A DNA stretch of 64,000 nucleotides from Apium graveolens (GCF_009905375.1 NW_027417480.1:46685-110684); one strand, 5' to 3'. Positions 1 to 11,125 are shown, counted from the stretch's first letter. The notes: generated by a model not told the origin, from the sequence alone. A program made the numbers and translations.

Positions 1-63
1 ACTTTTACAAGATTGGTAAATGAACTTGGAATGGTTTCAGGTTCTTTTTCTAAATCTGCTTAG
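1..63 (+). CDS. copia A: C-terminal end of pol (RNase H tail), partial
   Basis: The window opens inside the last codons of a Ty1/copia polyprotein. Frame 1 reads to a TAG at 61-63 and ends TRLVNELGMVSGSFSKSA, nearly the same as the pol end of copia B on the other strand at 7904. These residues follow the RNase H core in SIRE-like copia elements. The rest of pol lies to the left of the window. No defect is visible in this short piece. Confidence 0.85.
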   Translation, partial: TFTRLVNELGMVSGSFSKSA

Positions 64-169
64 TTTTGTTCTGATGCATCAGACTTTATGATCAGTATTT
101 ACAGAAATTACTCTCTTTGTGTATTCTGTGCTTAATTGAAAACTTGCTTAAGTACTGACTGTTGTCTGA

Positions 170-1093
170 TGTAACTTTCTAAACTCTGATGAAAAGGATG
201 ATCTTGCTCTGACTTCAAGAAAAGTTCTTAAAACAACCTCTGACATGGCTCAAGTTGTTCAGAGTAAAGAGACTGTAAGTTCTGATATTTTGAAGAAGCA
301 AGTAACCTCTAACACAGCTCAAGTTAACTTGATATCAGAAGATAGATCAAAGAAACTCCTACCAGGATTCACTAAAGCAAAACAGACTCAACCTTTGAAG
401 ACTGCTACAAGTGGTTTTGAAGCAAGAGTAGTTACTGGAAAGGAAGCAAGAGATAAATCTGGATTGGGAAGTGCTGATGAAAGAAGAATACAGAATACTA
501 CCAATGATCCAACTTCCTTGAGTGAACCAGTTATTGGAGCAACTCCTGAGAGATTGAATCAACCGGAATATGTACAAATGGTTTACCATACCTACTTGAA
601 AGAACACATCTTGTTGTACTTCATGACAGATAGTAGGGTTTATCATATAAGGCAAAATGCCATTCCATTGAAGTATTTTGAAGAATTGGAGCATGTACTA
701 TTCTTACTTCAAGTGGATGACAGATTGACAGGAAGTGCTGCAAACTATTTGAAGGATCAGATTCAGAGACATAAAAGGCTTTATTCTGTTAAGTCTGATA
801 GAACATATGTTTCAAAGTACAGAGATCACAAGGGTGATATAGTTGAAATGAAGCTCAACACTGCTAAGATTATAACTACCTTTCTGGGTTACAGGGCTGT
901 GGAATTCAATCTTGAGGATATAAGAAAAGCTAAGATTAATGATCTCAAGGCTGCAATCTTTCAAATTGGTGAAGATACTGCAGAGCTTAAAGATGCTAAA
1001 AGGAGGATGATTGATGAACTTAGATATGCTGGGAGATGTTTGTTGAAGAACTATCTCAGAACAAACCCTGACATCAGAGAGATCAGAAGATGA
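170..1093 (+). CDS. copia A: C-terminal part of the SIRE-type 3' module
   Basis: The frame is open from 170; the first ATG is at 245 and gives 282 codons. That ATG is probably not the original start, because the aligned position in copia B (around 3980, minus strand) has a Thr codon in an otherwise similar context. The N-terminal third is polar and rich in Ser, Thr and Lys. From about residue 105 (YVQMVYHTYLKEHILLYF) a more compact, charged, mostly helical domain begins, which resembles the C-terminal domain of the module in B (3113-3928). The module follows pol in SIRE-like elements; its function is unknown to me. Only the C-terminal part survives here, just 107 bases after the pol stop, whereas B has about 4 kb more between them. 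Confidence 0.6.
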   Translation, partial: CNFLNSDEKDDLALTSRKVLKTTSDMAQVVQSKETVSSDILKKQVTSNTAQVNLISEDRSKKLLPGFTKAKQTQPLKTATSGFEARVVTGKEARDKSGLGSADERRIQNTTNDPTSLSEPVIGATPERLNQPEYVQMVYHTYLKEHILLYFMTDSRVYHIRQNAIPLKYFEELEHVLFLLQVDDRLTGSAANYLKDQIQRHKRLYSVKSDRTYVSKYRDHKGDIVEMKLNTAKIITTFLGYRAVEFNLEDIRKAKINDLKAAIFQIGEDTAELKDAKRRMIDELRYAGRCLLKNYLRTNPDIREIRR

Positions 1094-1283
1094 AGCCAAG
1101 TCAAGATCTACAACTGATTAAATTCTGATATTTGTACAGACTGAAGCTGTTATCAGAACTTAAATATTGGTAAAGCTTTAAGGACTGTAAATTGTAGTTA
1201 TCTAGTCTAATTCTCATGCATTTGTACTTAATGTTTTTGACATCATCAAATATTTATTGAACTTGTATATTATGCTAATTTAC

Positions 1284-1297
1284 AAGTTGGGGGAGAT
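1284..1297 (+). other. copia A polypurine tract
   Basis: The purine-rich run AAGTTGGGGGAGAT ends immediately before the TG of the 3' LTR at 1298. This is the expected site of plus-strand DNA priming in LTR retrotransposons. The same tract in reverse stands next to the 3' LTR of copia B at 2975. Confidence 0.85.
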
Positions 1298-1889
1298 TGT
1301 TAGATATATTTGATAATGTCATGGCTAATATGATTTATGTTTAGTTTTCAGATCTTACTTAAACAGGATAAATCAGTACTTATTGGAAGTCAGGACTTAA
1401 GGATATCAGTACTTATATTATCAGGAGATAATCATCAGAAGATGGATATCAGAACTTAAGTGCTGAAGGACATTCAGATAAGGACAGCAGCTGATTATAG
1501 GAAAGAAGATCGAGATAAACATAAGAAGAGATATGCATGAAGAAGGAATTCTATGAAGAATAGAATACTTGGAAGAAAAGATATCTGATTGATATATTTT
1601 AGGAAGCAGAACTATATTCCATATCAATTAGCGATTATCTTGTAACTGTGTGGTATATAAACACAGACATAGGGTTTACACTATAAGTGTTATCATATTC
1701 GAGAAGATTATTCATTGTAACCCTAACAGCTCTCGTGATATTTGTTCATCACTGAGAGGTAACAGTTCCATACTGTAATAGAGTTTATTGTTTCAATAAA
1801 GTTTGTTTTCTGTTACCTGAGATATTAAAGTTCGATTTGATTGTACTTTACACTGTATTCACCCCCTCTACAGTGTGTGTGACCTAACA
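1298..1889 (+). repeat. copia A 3' LTR (592 bp)
   Basis: It begins TGTTAGATAT and ends GACCTAACA, giving the short terminal inversion TGTTAG/CTAACA. A TATA box (TATATAAA) lies near 1654-1661 and a T-rich polyadenylation region follows. The LTR resembles those of copia B in reverse. The upstream third is dense in the family motif ATCAGAACTT and variants such as ATCAGTACTT (1405-1414, 1448-1457). The right flank TCATC (1890-1894) should be the target duplication; its partner is outside the window. Confidence 0.9.
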
Positions 1890-2333
1890 TCATCGTCACC
1901 ATGGGTTCCAATAAAATCAGGATATAAGACAATATAAGAGTACTAGGGTTCAAAGAAAAATTGAAAACAAGCATCTAAGTATCAACTATATTAAAAAATA
2001 CAAAAGTTTTCTTCTCCGTAACCTTCTCGTGCTCTCTAGGTCTTCTTATGGCTCTCCCTTCGCTCCTTGTTGTTAAAAATGTCTTTTTATCACTATATAT
2101 AAGCCCTTAGTGGACCTGGGCCCTCAAAATCATCAAATTCTACTAAAATCAGTATTCTGGGGCAAAAAGGGCGGGGCGGCCGTGCTCAAGTCAGCGCAGG
2201 CGCGCTGTTTTTTTGGGAGAAAGGCGGGGCGGGCGCGCTGGTTTCGGGGCGGCCGCGCTTGCTTTCTGGAATTTTTTGCTGATTCTTCTTTTGGCCATAT
2301 CTTGAGTTTTACTCGTCAGAATTAGGCGATTCA
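1890..2333 (-). repeat. element Z (Athila-like) 3' LTR fragment
   Basis: Bases 1890-1946 are close to 36690-36750, the undisturbed part of the Z 5' LTR, which identifies this piece. Copia A inserted at 1889/1890, so the outer part is off-window. The piece ends ...GATTCA at 2333, which read on the minus strand is a TGAATCGCC LTR start next to a purine tract. Its 2163-2270 part is strikingly GC-rich with repeated GGCGGGGCGG-like blocks. Joined with 35920-36750, the LTR would be about 1.2 kb. Confidence 0.75.
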
Positions 2334-2371
2334 ACTGCCCCCGCGAAGCTAACGAGATTCTCTAAAACTTG
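2334..2371 (-). other. Z polypurine tract and copia B target site
   Basis: On the minus strand this reads GCTTCGCGGGGGCAGT directly before the LTR start, a plausible polypurine tract. The last five bases, ACTTG (2367-2371), are the left copy of the target duplication made by copia B; the right copy is 18307-18311. Confidence 0.7.
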
Positions 2372-2974
2372 TGTTAGGTCACACAACACTGTAGAAGGGG
2401 GTTGAATACAGTGTAGAATATAATCAAATCGATTTCGAACACAAGTAACAGTAAACAGATATATTCGATATAATAAACTCTGTTACAATGGAACTGTTCT
2501 CTCTCAGTGATGAACAAATATCAAAATATCATGAGAGATGCTAGGTTACAATATATGATCTTCTCGATAATGATAACACATATAGGGTAAACCTATGTCT
2601 GTGTTTATATAGTACACAGTTACAAGATAACTTCTAATTGATATGGAATATAATTCTGTCTCCTAAAATATATCAATCAGATATCTTATACAAGTCTTTA
2701 AGTCCTCTAACTCTTTCCATGCATATCTTCTTTTGTATTAGTCTCAATCTTCTTTCCTATAAATCAGCTTCCTTCCTTAATTGTTAGTCCTCCAGTACTT
2801 AAGTTCTGATATCCATCTTCTGATATTTATCTTCTGATAATCTAAGTCCTGATATCCTTAAGTTCTAACTTCCAGTAAGTACTGATTTCAGTAAGTACTG
2901 ATATTTCCTGTTTGTTAAGATATGAAAACTAAACATGAAACATATAAGACATGACATCTCAAATATATCTAACA
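2372..2974 (-). repeat. copia B 3' LTR (603 bp)
   Basis: Ends TGTTAGGTCACAC / ATATCTAACA. It is nearly identical to the LTR at 17712-18306, with a few transitions and a short indel near 2525. It carries the family motif repeatedly, for example AAGTTCTGAT at 2801-2810 and AAGTACTGAT variants further right. A minus-strand TATA element lies near 2610. Confidence 0.93.
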
Positions 2975-2990
2975 ATCTCCCCCAGCTTAT
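2975..2990 (-). other. copia B polypurine tract
   Basis: The minus strand reads TAAGCTGGGGGAGAT up to the LTR boundary at 2974. It is the counterpart of the tract at 1284-1297 in copia A. Confidence 0.85.
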
Positions 2991-3112
2991 AAATTGTGCA
3001 ATAATATACAAGTTAATAGATTTGATGATGTCAAAAACATTTAAGTTCAAATGCAATAAGAGTTTAATAAGACTATTAACTACAACTTACAGTCCTTGTA
3101 GCTTTACCAACT

Positions 3113-3928
3113 TCACTGGATCAATCTGAATCCATAATGATTCTTAACAAAATCTCTTACCAGCTTGTCTTCAGCTTTCCTCAGAAATTCAACTAACTGT
3201 GCTTTGACCTGCATCAGTTCTTCATCTTTACTATCACCAATTTGATAAATGGCTATTCTGAGAGCTTGAATTGATGTTCTTCCAAGTCCATCACCAAGTC
3301 TGATAATTCTAGGATGTGAAGAGTTTTCATTATAACATAAGCATCTTCCTTTCAAAATAACTTCCACCTTAGCAGAATTCTTCAGCATAGGAATTTCTCT
3401 TCCATCATCTTCAATAATAATTGGTATATACTGAGAAGTCTTTGTACCAGAGATTCTAAATAGATCTCTTATAGCCTTCAAAATGTATTCTGACCATCTT
3501 TTTGTAACATCAGATTTTACTTCCAGAAGATAGTGAATATGTTGAAGTTCTCTGACAGACTTCTTTAGCACATCAGTATCAGCTAGTCTGTAAGTTAATC
3601 CATCATAGAGAAATAAAATCAATTTCTCCTTTAGATTTTCCTTATCATGAGAATCTATCACAATTTGAGGAGACAACACTTTGTCAAGGTGCTTTTATTT
3701 GATTTGTTCATATGATTTGTCTGTCAACATGAAAGGATCTCTTAGAGTAACTTCTACGCATGTTTGTATTTTCTCTTCATCAGAACCTAATCCAGCTTTA
3801 TCTCTAGGTTGCTTGGATCTCAACCCAAATGTTGCGAGTTGACTCATCAAAAGATTGGATTTTGGTTCAACTGGAGTAGCTTTCTTCCATAACAGCTTCT
3901 TCTTATCAGCAATTGTCAAATTTTCCAA
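3113..3928 (-). pseudogene. copia B: C-terminal domain of the 3' module
   Basis: One reading frame from 3928 to 3113 broken by a single TAA at 3695-3697. The N-terminal part contains GLRSKQPRDKAGLGSDEEK, comparable with EARDKSGLGSADER in copia A. The C-terminal part is a charged alpha/beta-looking domain (about 188 residues) with LRIAIYQIGDSKDEELMQVK near its end, aligning with LKAAIFQIGEDTAELKDAK in A. This is a conserved but unnamed domain; no function can be assigned from sequence. The same frame continues at lower complexity into 4046-4351. Confidence 0.65.
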
Positions 3929-4045
3929 ATTAACTTGATCAAAATTTGATGTTTCTTCTGTAGCTTGCTGTTCTTTATTCTGAATAACTTGAGTAGTGTC
4001 AGAGGTTGTTTTAGATTCTTCAATTATCTTTCTTTTCTTCAGAAT

Positions 4046-5866
4046 TTAAACAGTTTCATCTTCTATCAAATTATCATCATTCACTGTAGTTTGATAGACT
4101 GGAATGGAAGAATTTATCTTTTTCTCAATCTTTAAAGGTTCACCAACCTTTTCTTTTCCTTTTGATTTAGGATCAATCTCAGTTTGTGATCTAGTCTTGG
4201 ACTTTGAAGTCTCAGAATTTGACTTTTCCCTGATCACAATGCCTTTTTCCTTAGGCCTTGAAGGTTTCTTTGCATCAGAAGCTTTAGACTTAAGATTTGT
4301 CTTCTCACCAGCAAATCTAGCTTCTTCCTCCTTGAGAGTTTCCAAATCCATTCCTGGATTTTGTTTCAGAAATAATCTTCTAGCTATCTCCTCATCAAGT
4401 TTCTGGATTTTAGGATTTTTAATAATAAACAGTAGTCTGCTTCCCCTTTAGCTTCAGAGTTTGTAAAAACTTCTGAGAGTCTTTAGATCCTGACTGAATC
4501 AATATATCAGAACTTGACATCAGACTTTGTTTATCAGAACTTGAATTCAGACTTTTAGCATTCACATCATCAGAACTTGACTTGTTCTGTGTAGAAGATT
4601 TTCCTTGAACTTTTCCTTGACCTCTACTCTTATCAGAGTTTCCTTGGTCATCACTTTTATTATCCTTTTTCTTCAGTATTTCAGTAGGTGAGCATTTGGA
4701 CTTAACTACTTTCTCCCCCTTTTTGGCATCATCAGGAAGTAAGAGAGAAAGAAGAAGTTCAACTGAAGATTGGATTTCATCCAATTGAGCTTTCTGAGAA
4801 ACTTGGTTAGCCAGGACCTCGGCAATTTGGGCATGTTGCTTCTCTTGAATCTTCTCAATAGCTTCAATTTTCTCAAGAGTAGGTATGATATATCTATTCT
4901 TGTCAAGCTTAAGCAGTAGATCTAGATTATCAGCATGTTCCTTTATTGTATCAACCTTTTCATGAGTAGAAGAATGTAGACCTTGAAGATGTTTGGTAGA
5001 TAGAGTAGTGATCTTGAGTTGTGTCTTTAAATCAGCATTTGTGAGCCACTCATCAGCTTTAGAAATATGCTCTGTCAAAACGTTAGAACTTGGAATGAAA
5101 TCAGTGTCATTCCACTTCTTGGTCCACTCCACACCTCTGTGAGTATCCTCCCAAGGAATAGGTGCTTCCTTTTCAACAAATTCCTTCACCAATTCTTCCT
5201 TTCCTAGTATAGGAACTGAAGTCTCAACAGAAACACTATCGTCATAACTTGAGGAAGACTCATTATGTTCTGACAGCACAACAGTGTGTGAAGCAACTAG
5301 AGTTTCAGGAACAACTTCATTTAAATTCTGAACATCAGAATTTATGTCCAGAGCTGGTGTGGTTGATGTAGATGGTATCTCATCATTAAAAATTGGAAAA
5401 TGAGTTGGAGATTGCTGAGCATCTGTAGATGGTGCTTCCAAATAAAGAATATTTGGTATATTCAAATTATGAATATCTATTTCAGAATTTTTAGTTTGTT
5501 CTTTAGCATCATCTGTAGCTTTAATAGGAGAGACAAGAGGGGTTACAACTGTATCAGTAGCAGTGTCATTGGCTTGAGCTGGAAGGGCTTTAATAACAAT
5601 TGGTTCTTGTGAGATCAGAGATTCCTGATCCCCTTCCTCAGCTTCTTCAGTATCTTCTGATGGAGCCTTAGCCAAATACCTCTTAGTCTTTATTTTATTC
5701 AATCTCCTTACCAATGAAGGAGTTGCTTCAACAGTAACAGAACTTACAGATTTCTTTCTTTTCAAAGTATCAGAACCGTGAGCTGCTGTTTCTGTCTGAG
5801 AAGTAACATTCTCAGCTTCAATTATCAAAGGTTCTGATGCATCAACCCGTGCTTCAATTGTTTCCT
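4046..5866 (-). pseudogene. copia B: N-terminal and middle part of the 3' module
   Basis: A frame open from about 5866 to 4419 (the largest intact piece, about 480 codons), then a frameshift into the frame of 4351-4046, which is also the frame of the C-terminal domain. The protein is hydrophilic, rich in Ser, Asp, Lys and Thr, with a central coiled-coil-like stretch (IEAIEKIQEKQHAQIAEVL). SSD tripeptides recur because the family motif AAGTTCTGAT reads Ser-Ser-Asp in this frame. The frame begins just after a T-rich tract ending AG (near 5867), which could be a splice acceptor rather than a translation start; no convincing ATG is seen. Function unknown. Confidence 0.55.
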
Positions 5867-6152
5867 CAAATCAACAAAATTTATTATTGACCATAATTGT
5901 AATCAAAACATTCATCAAATGATAAAGTTTAAATAGATGAAGTAAAGATTAACAAATTACAATTAGAACATGCACAGTCACATAATATGAGAGAAACAGA
6001 GACTAAATCTTGCAATTAAGAGAAATTTCATTAATATATCAAACGAGTACATTTCATGAAATTTATAGATTACATGCAAAAATTACAAGATAGTCCTAGT
6101 CTAAGAATCTTAATATCAACAACCTTAGTCCTAGTCTAAGAAGTCCTATCGA

Positions 6153-6419
6153 CTAGTTCCTCCTGCTGCTGACAAAGAGCACTGCAAGACGGATGATCCG
6201 TTCTTGCTGAAGGAGAGCCTCTCTCCTTTCCTCTTCCAATCGATCAAGATGGAGCTCGTAGTCCATCGAAAAGAACAAGAGGTCTGTGTGAACCTCTTGT
6301 GGAACAGAGTTTCAGAGCTCTTCAGGAATGGTGGTGACATGCCACTCCTGTTGTCAGTCATCACAACTCAACTTTATATTGAAAGTTTCATAGTTCATGA
6401 ACAAGTTGAAAAGAACCAT
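6153..6419 (-). pseudogene. copia B: 88-codon leader ORF, two nonsense codons
   Basis: From the ATG at 6419 one frame runs 88 codons to TAG at 6153-6155, broken by TGA at codons 22 and 36. Both could be CGA-to-TGA changes. The C-terminal half is a strongly charged helix (LDRLEEERREALLQQER). A TATA box and a C/T-rich leader stand upstream. Downstream, the minus strand becomes T-rich like a 3' UTR. I do not recognise the protein. It may be a small captured gene or the first exon of the 3' module. Confidence 0.45.
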
Positions 6420-6525
6420 TGTTGTTTATGAAGAAGAAAAATGATGATAATTAAAAAAGAGAGTGAGTTTGTGAGAAAATGGAAGATGATTTGGCTGGGA
6501 TGAATAGTCGGTTTAAATAGCCAGT
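6420..6525 (-). promoter_or_regulatory. copia B: internal promoter-like region before the leader ORF
   Basis: On the minus strand, CTATTTAAAC (6511-6520) is a TATA-box match, followed by a pyrimidine-rich stretch with TTCCATTTTCTCACAAACTC and then ACAACAATGG at the start codon 92 bases downstream. This arrangement is that of a plant RNA polymerase II core promoter with a short leader. Copia D has the same arrangement at 27568-27684. Confidence 0.45.
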
Positions 6526-7903
6526 GGAATACCAAGGGACGCGAGGACTGTTTAACGATTAAGAGTAAAAAAAATAATGATTCCTCGTCTCCCTAGACCG
6601 ATGTGTAATAATAAAAGTCAATAAAAAGTTAAAGCAAGAGTTAATGAGCACGTAAAATAAACAATAATTATTGTGCACATGCAGTTTTTCAAGATAAACA
6701 CGTTTATCAGTAACCCATAATGATTATGACTGTTTTTATCTTACCCAAATATATTCTGATTTGACATGACTGTTTCAGTTTTTATCACAAATAAGTCAAG
6801 TAAAGAAAAATGCCACGTAAGCATCAAGGATTCCATCAGGATTTAATATCAGAACTTAACTTATATCATATTTTAACAATCATCAGAATATGGCTTCTGA
6901 ACTAAAAAAGTGAATATCTTTTTCTGTGATTCTTCATACAAATACTGACTTGTTTTCTTAAGAGTTTAATCATCAGAACTTCCATCAGAACTTGTCCTCA
7001 GAATTTATGCAAATGACACTTAACTGTTTATCAAAACAACTTAATCATCACAGTAATTTTCATCATTCATATGGAGTGAAAGTGTGTGCATTCAGCAGAA
7101 TATCAGATAAAGATTAAAGTCTGATAAACTTCAGTACATCTTAGAAATAAGGCATAACTAAGAAAAATGCTTAAAATCTGTCATCAATCATTAAGTATAC
7201 TATAGAACAAATTTATGCAAGAGTCCACCTCAACTATTTATGCTCATTTTATGCATCTTTTGAAATTCCTTTTTACAGTGGTTTCTCAGTGTAAGTGAGT
7301 CACGACTGCTTATCAGAATTTATGTTGTTGTCATAGTATTTCTCCAGTAATCAGAGAATGTGAAAAGTCACCAAGAAAATTTATTTGCTTTTCAAATGCA
7401 TATTACTTAATACCAGCAATGCACTTGGGTCTTCCCTTCCACATATTTACTCTAGATCTCAAAGGAGTACCTGACTTTTCTTTCTTTTCTTTTCTTTTCT
7501 TTTGATAAGTGAGGCTTATCAGCATTTAGTTCATTCTTAAGATTTACTGAAATCAGAATCTGACAGATAAGAAGCAAGAATCTAGTTTGTGACTTAGTAA
7601 TAAGATACACAAAGTAAATTTGACTAAGCTCAAAATCAGAATTTGCTTGTGTTATTGAGTTTCCACATAAACAACTAATTCAAACATGGGATTTCTAGTA
7701 TGTTAAAGACTACTAGGTCAACATCTACCACAATTATCCTCATTGGATTGAATAGTCACAGAGCATTCAAAACACTATCAGAGTTTAAAGATCCACATCA
7801 GATAACAATCAGTATTAAATAAATTTCAATTAAAGAACATATTTCATGAAAATAAGACAATCTGTACATACTGATCATATATTCTGACTCATGAGAACAA
7901 AAA
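6526..7903 (-). other. copia B: non-coding spacer between RNase H and the 3' module
   Basis: I see no reading frame worth calling here. The stretch holds several copies of the family motif (ATCAGAACTT at 6848-6857, 6972-6981 and 6984-6993) and a pyrimidine run at 7479-7503. It corresponds to the spacer 27166-27567 in copia D. Confidence 0.6.
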
Positions 7904-8524
7904 CTAAGCAGATTTAGAGAAAGAACCTGAAACCATTCCAAGTTCATTTACCAGTCTTGTAAAAATAACTTCACATAGTAGTTTGATGAAGATATATGCT
8001 ATTTGTTGATCTGTTGGAACAAATTGCAATTCCACTGTACCTTCCATCACATGTTCCCTTATCAAATGGTACCTAATGCTGATGTGCTTTGTCATTGAGT
8101 GTTGAACTGGATTACCTGTCATAGAAATAGCATTTTAATTATCACAGTAAATAGGGATTTTAGAAAATTCTAACCCATAATCCAGTAACTGATTCTTCAT
8201 CAAAAGAATCTGTGCACAACAGCTTCTCACAATAATATATTATGCTTCTGTAGTTGATGTGGAAATTAACTTATGTTTCTTGCTAAACCAAGAAACCAAT
8301 CTGCCTCCAAGAAATTGGCAGCTTCCACTAGTGCTTTTCCTTTCTATTTTGCATCCTGCAAAATCTGCATCTGAGTAACCTATTAGCTTTAAATCTGATT
8401 CTCTAGGATACCATAATCCAAAATCAGTTGTACCCTTAAGGTACTTGAAAATTCTTTTCACAGCTATTAAGTGAGGTTCTCTTGGATCAGCCTGAAATCT
8501 TGCACAAAGACAAGTAGCATACAT
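7904..8524 (-). pseudogene. copia B: RNase H
   Basis: Piece 8524-8240 contains YSDADFAGCKIERKSTSG and FLGGRLVSWFSKKHKLISTS, the core of copia RNase H with the first catalytic Asp. Piece 8122-7904 contains the NPVQHS...TKHISIRYH stretch and ends TRLVNELGMVSGSF. The intervening codons include a stop replacing a residue after the third catalytic Asp region. RNase H removes the RNA template during cDNA synthesis. It is broken by at least one frameshift and stops. Confidence 0.85.
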
Positions 8525-9351
8525 GATATCAGGTCTACTTGCAGTTTAAATAGAGTAATGAACCAATCATACCTCTGTAGTTAGTAATATCTAATGGTGA
8601 TCCAGTATCTTTATCTAACTTGGTTACAGTGGCCATGGGAGTGGATGTAGTTGAACAATCTTGCATTCCAAATTTCATCAGTAAATTTCTAGTGTACTTG
8701 GATTGACAGATAAAAGTACCTTCTTCATTATGCTTGACTTGAAGGCCCAAAAAATAACTAAGTTCTCCCATCATTACTCATTTGATATCTTAACTGCATT
8801 AGTTTTGCAAACCTCTCATAGAGTTTGGCATTTGTAGAACCAAATATGATATCATCAACATATATCTGTACCAAAATTAAGTCCTTTCCATGGTTGAGGT
8901 AGAACAATGTTTTATCAATTGTACCTCTGTGAAATCCACTTTCCAGAAGGAATTGAGTTAAAGTCTCATACCATGCTCTAGGAGCTTGCTTAAGGCCATA
9001 AATTACTTTGTCAAGCCTGTAGACATGATTTGGAAATTTTGAATCTACAAAGCCTGGAGGAAGTTTAACATAGACCTCTTCTTTCAATTCTCCATTAAGA
9101 AAAGCACTTTTCACATCCATTTGAAATACTTTAAACTTTTTGTGAGCAACATAAGCCAAAAAGATCCTTATGGCTTCTAATCTAGCAACTGGTACAAATG
9201 TTTTATCATAATCAATACCCTCCTATTGAGAGTAGCCTTTAGCAACCAGCCTTGCTTTATTCCTTGTAATTATGCCATCACTGTCAGTTTTGTTTCTGAA
9301 CACCCATTTTGTGCCAATAACTGATCTGTTCTTTGGTCTTGGCACTAGGGT
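8525..9351 (-). pseudogene. copia B: reverse transcriptase
   Basis: Starting near 9350, the minus strand encodes the copia RT signature regions: [31 protein letters not shown] and the catalytic box [11 protein letters not shown] (intact YVDD), then [14 protein letters not shown]. Pieces 9159-8758 and 8774-8535 are in different frames, so one frameshift lies near 8765. Upstream, 9160-9351 holds the RT N-terminus with a stop. RT synthesises the cDNA in the virus-like particle. Confidence 0.88.
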
Positions 9352-10374
9352 CTAGACTTTATTTCTTTCAAATTCATTTAACTCATCCTGCATTGCTTGC
9401 ACCCAATCAGCATCTTGAAGAGCTTCTTCCACTTTCTTTGGTTCAGTATGAGATAGAAAAGAATGATAGAGACATTCATTTGATGTTGCAGTTCTAATTC
9501 TAACACCTGCTTCAGGATTTCCAATAATTAAGTCAGGTGTATGTGATTTGGTCCACTTCCTTGCAGATTGAAGTTGACTTCTAGAACTGGATCCTCCCCC
9601 ATGATCCATGCTGTCTCCATCAGTATTTTCTGATGCTCCCCCTGTAGTTATGCTCTCTGAGACTTCAGAGTTTGAATTGGATCCTTCAGGATTTGAAGTA
9701 TCAGAGCTTCCAAAATTATCAGAATTTGGCTCATCAAAACTAGATGAATCAGAACTTAAAGAGCCAGTGACAGGTTCTGATGCTTCTTGAGAGTCTTGAG
9801 ATGTGGTAGGATCTTCAGCTTGCTCCCCCTGGACAGGTGCATTTTCCTTTGGAGTTGTTACCGCAGATTCAATGACATCAGTACTTACAGGATCAGAGTT
9901 TAAGTCATCAGAATTTACAGAATTAGTATTTAAGTCTTCATTTTCAAATCTCAGCTGATCGTAATCATTGAAATCTTCAAGTTCAGTAATCTTCTTATCA
10001 TCAAAAGATACATTGATAGATTCCATGACAACCCTTGTTCTTAAATTGTAGACTCTGACGGCTTTTGTGGAAAGTGGATATCCAAGAAAAATTCCTTCAT
10101 CAGCTTTTAGATCAAATTTTGACAGCTGTTTAGGATGAGTCTTAAGAACAAAACACTTACATCCAAATACATGAAAGTATTTCAGATTTGGCTTCTTTTT
10201 CTTCACCATCTCATATGGTGTTTTTCCTTGCTTGTTTATGAGTGTTACATTCTGTGTAAAATAAGCAGTCTGCGTAGCTTCAGCCCAAAAGTAGGTTGGC
10301 AGCTTTGCTTCATCAAGCATAGTTCGTACAGCTTCAATGATAGTCCTGTTCTTTCTTTCTACAATTCCATTTTG
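9352..10374 (-). pseudogene. copia B: integrase C-terminus, linker and start of RT
   Basis: The frame 10320-9352 begins with LPTYFWAEATQTAYFTQN and FHVFGCKCFVLK, typical of the region after the integrase DDE core. It continues into a 100-residue acidic Ser/Asn/Asp linker and ends at DADWVQAMQDELNEFERNKV, the RT entry. The next codon is TAG where relatives have Trp. At 10374-10376 a TAG interrupts PxQNGIVERKN, the segment carrying the catalytic Glu, probably CAG to TAG. The linker holds many copies of the family motif (9650-9960). Confidence 0.85.
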
Positions 10375-11125
10375 CTATGGAGTTCCAGGTGCAGAAAATT
10401 CCTGTTTGATTCCATGCTCTTTGCAGAACTCTTCTATGATTGAATTCTTGAACTTAGTGCCATTATCACTTCTTATAATTTTAACAGAATCTTTTACCAA
10501 CTTATCCAGCTGTCTGACATGATCAGTTAGAGTAAATGCAGTTTCATTCTTCTTGTACAAGAAGTACACCCAAGTGTACCTTGTGAATTCATCCACTATA
10601 ACCATAGCATATTTCTTCTTTGCAATAGACATGACATTGACTGGACCAAATAGATCAACATGCAGTAGGTGATAAGGCTCAAGAATTGATGACTCAGTTT
10701 TGCTCTTGAAAGAAGATTTTCTTTGTTTTGCCTTTTGACATGAATCACAAAGGCCATCAGGAGCACTGATTTTGGCAATCCTCTCACAAGATCTTTCTTT
10801 ACAAGCTCATTTATGCTGTTGAAATTTAAATGAGAGAGTCTTTTGTGCCAATTCCAGCTTTCTTCAATTGATGCTCTACTCAACAGACAGATTGCAGAAC
10901 CATCAGAGGTTGTTGAAAATATGGCTTCATAAATGTTACCATGCATGTATCCTTTCAGAACCACTTTGCCTGTAGAATTGCTTACAACTTCACAGTGTTC
11001 TTCAAAGAAATCCACATGATAACCTCTGTCACATATTTGACTCACACTCAACAGATTGCGTTTAAGTCCTGAGATAAGAGCTACTGTTTCAATGATGACA
11101 TTCCCAAGATTAATACTGCCATATC
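10375..11125 (-). pseudogene. copia B: pre-integrase zinc finger and integrase core
   Basis: Piece 11051-10596 starts with the LLSVSQICDRGYHVDF region and contains WNWHKRLSHLNFNSINELV, the His pair of the HHCC finger. Piece 10632-10375 contains AMVIVDEFTRYTWVYFLYKK (first catalytic Asp) and IIRSDNGTKF (second Asp). A frameshift separates the two pieces. Solo LTR W interrupts the coding sequence exactly at 11121-11125; the upstream codons resume at 15165. Integrase joins the cDNA to host DNA. Confidence 0.87.

Noticed and set aside
2110..2325. 71-codon GC-rich open frame, possible small gene
   Set aside because: It lies inside the Z LTR, on the strand opposite to Z, and is open because of the GC-rich repeated island.
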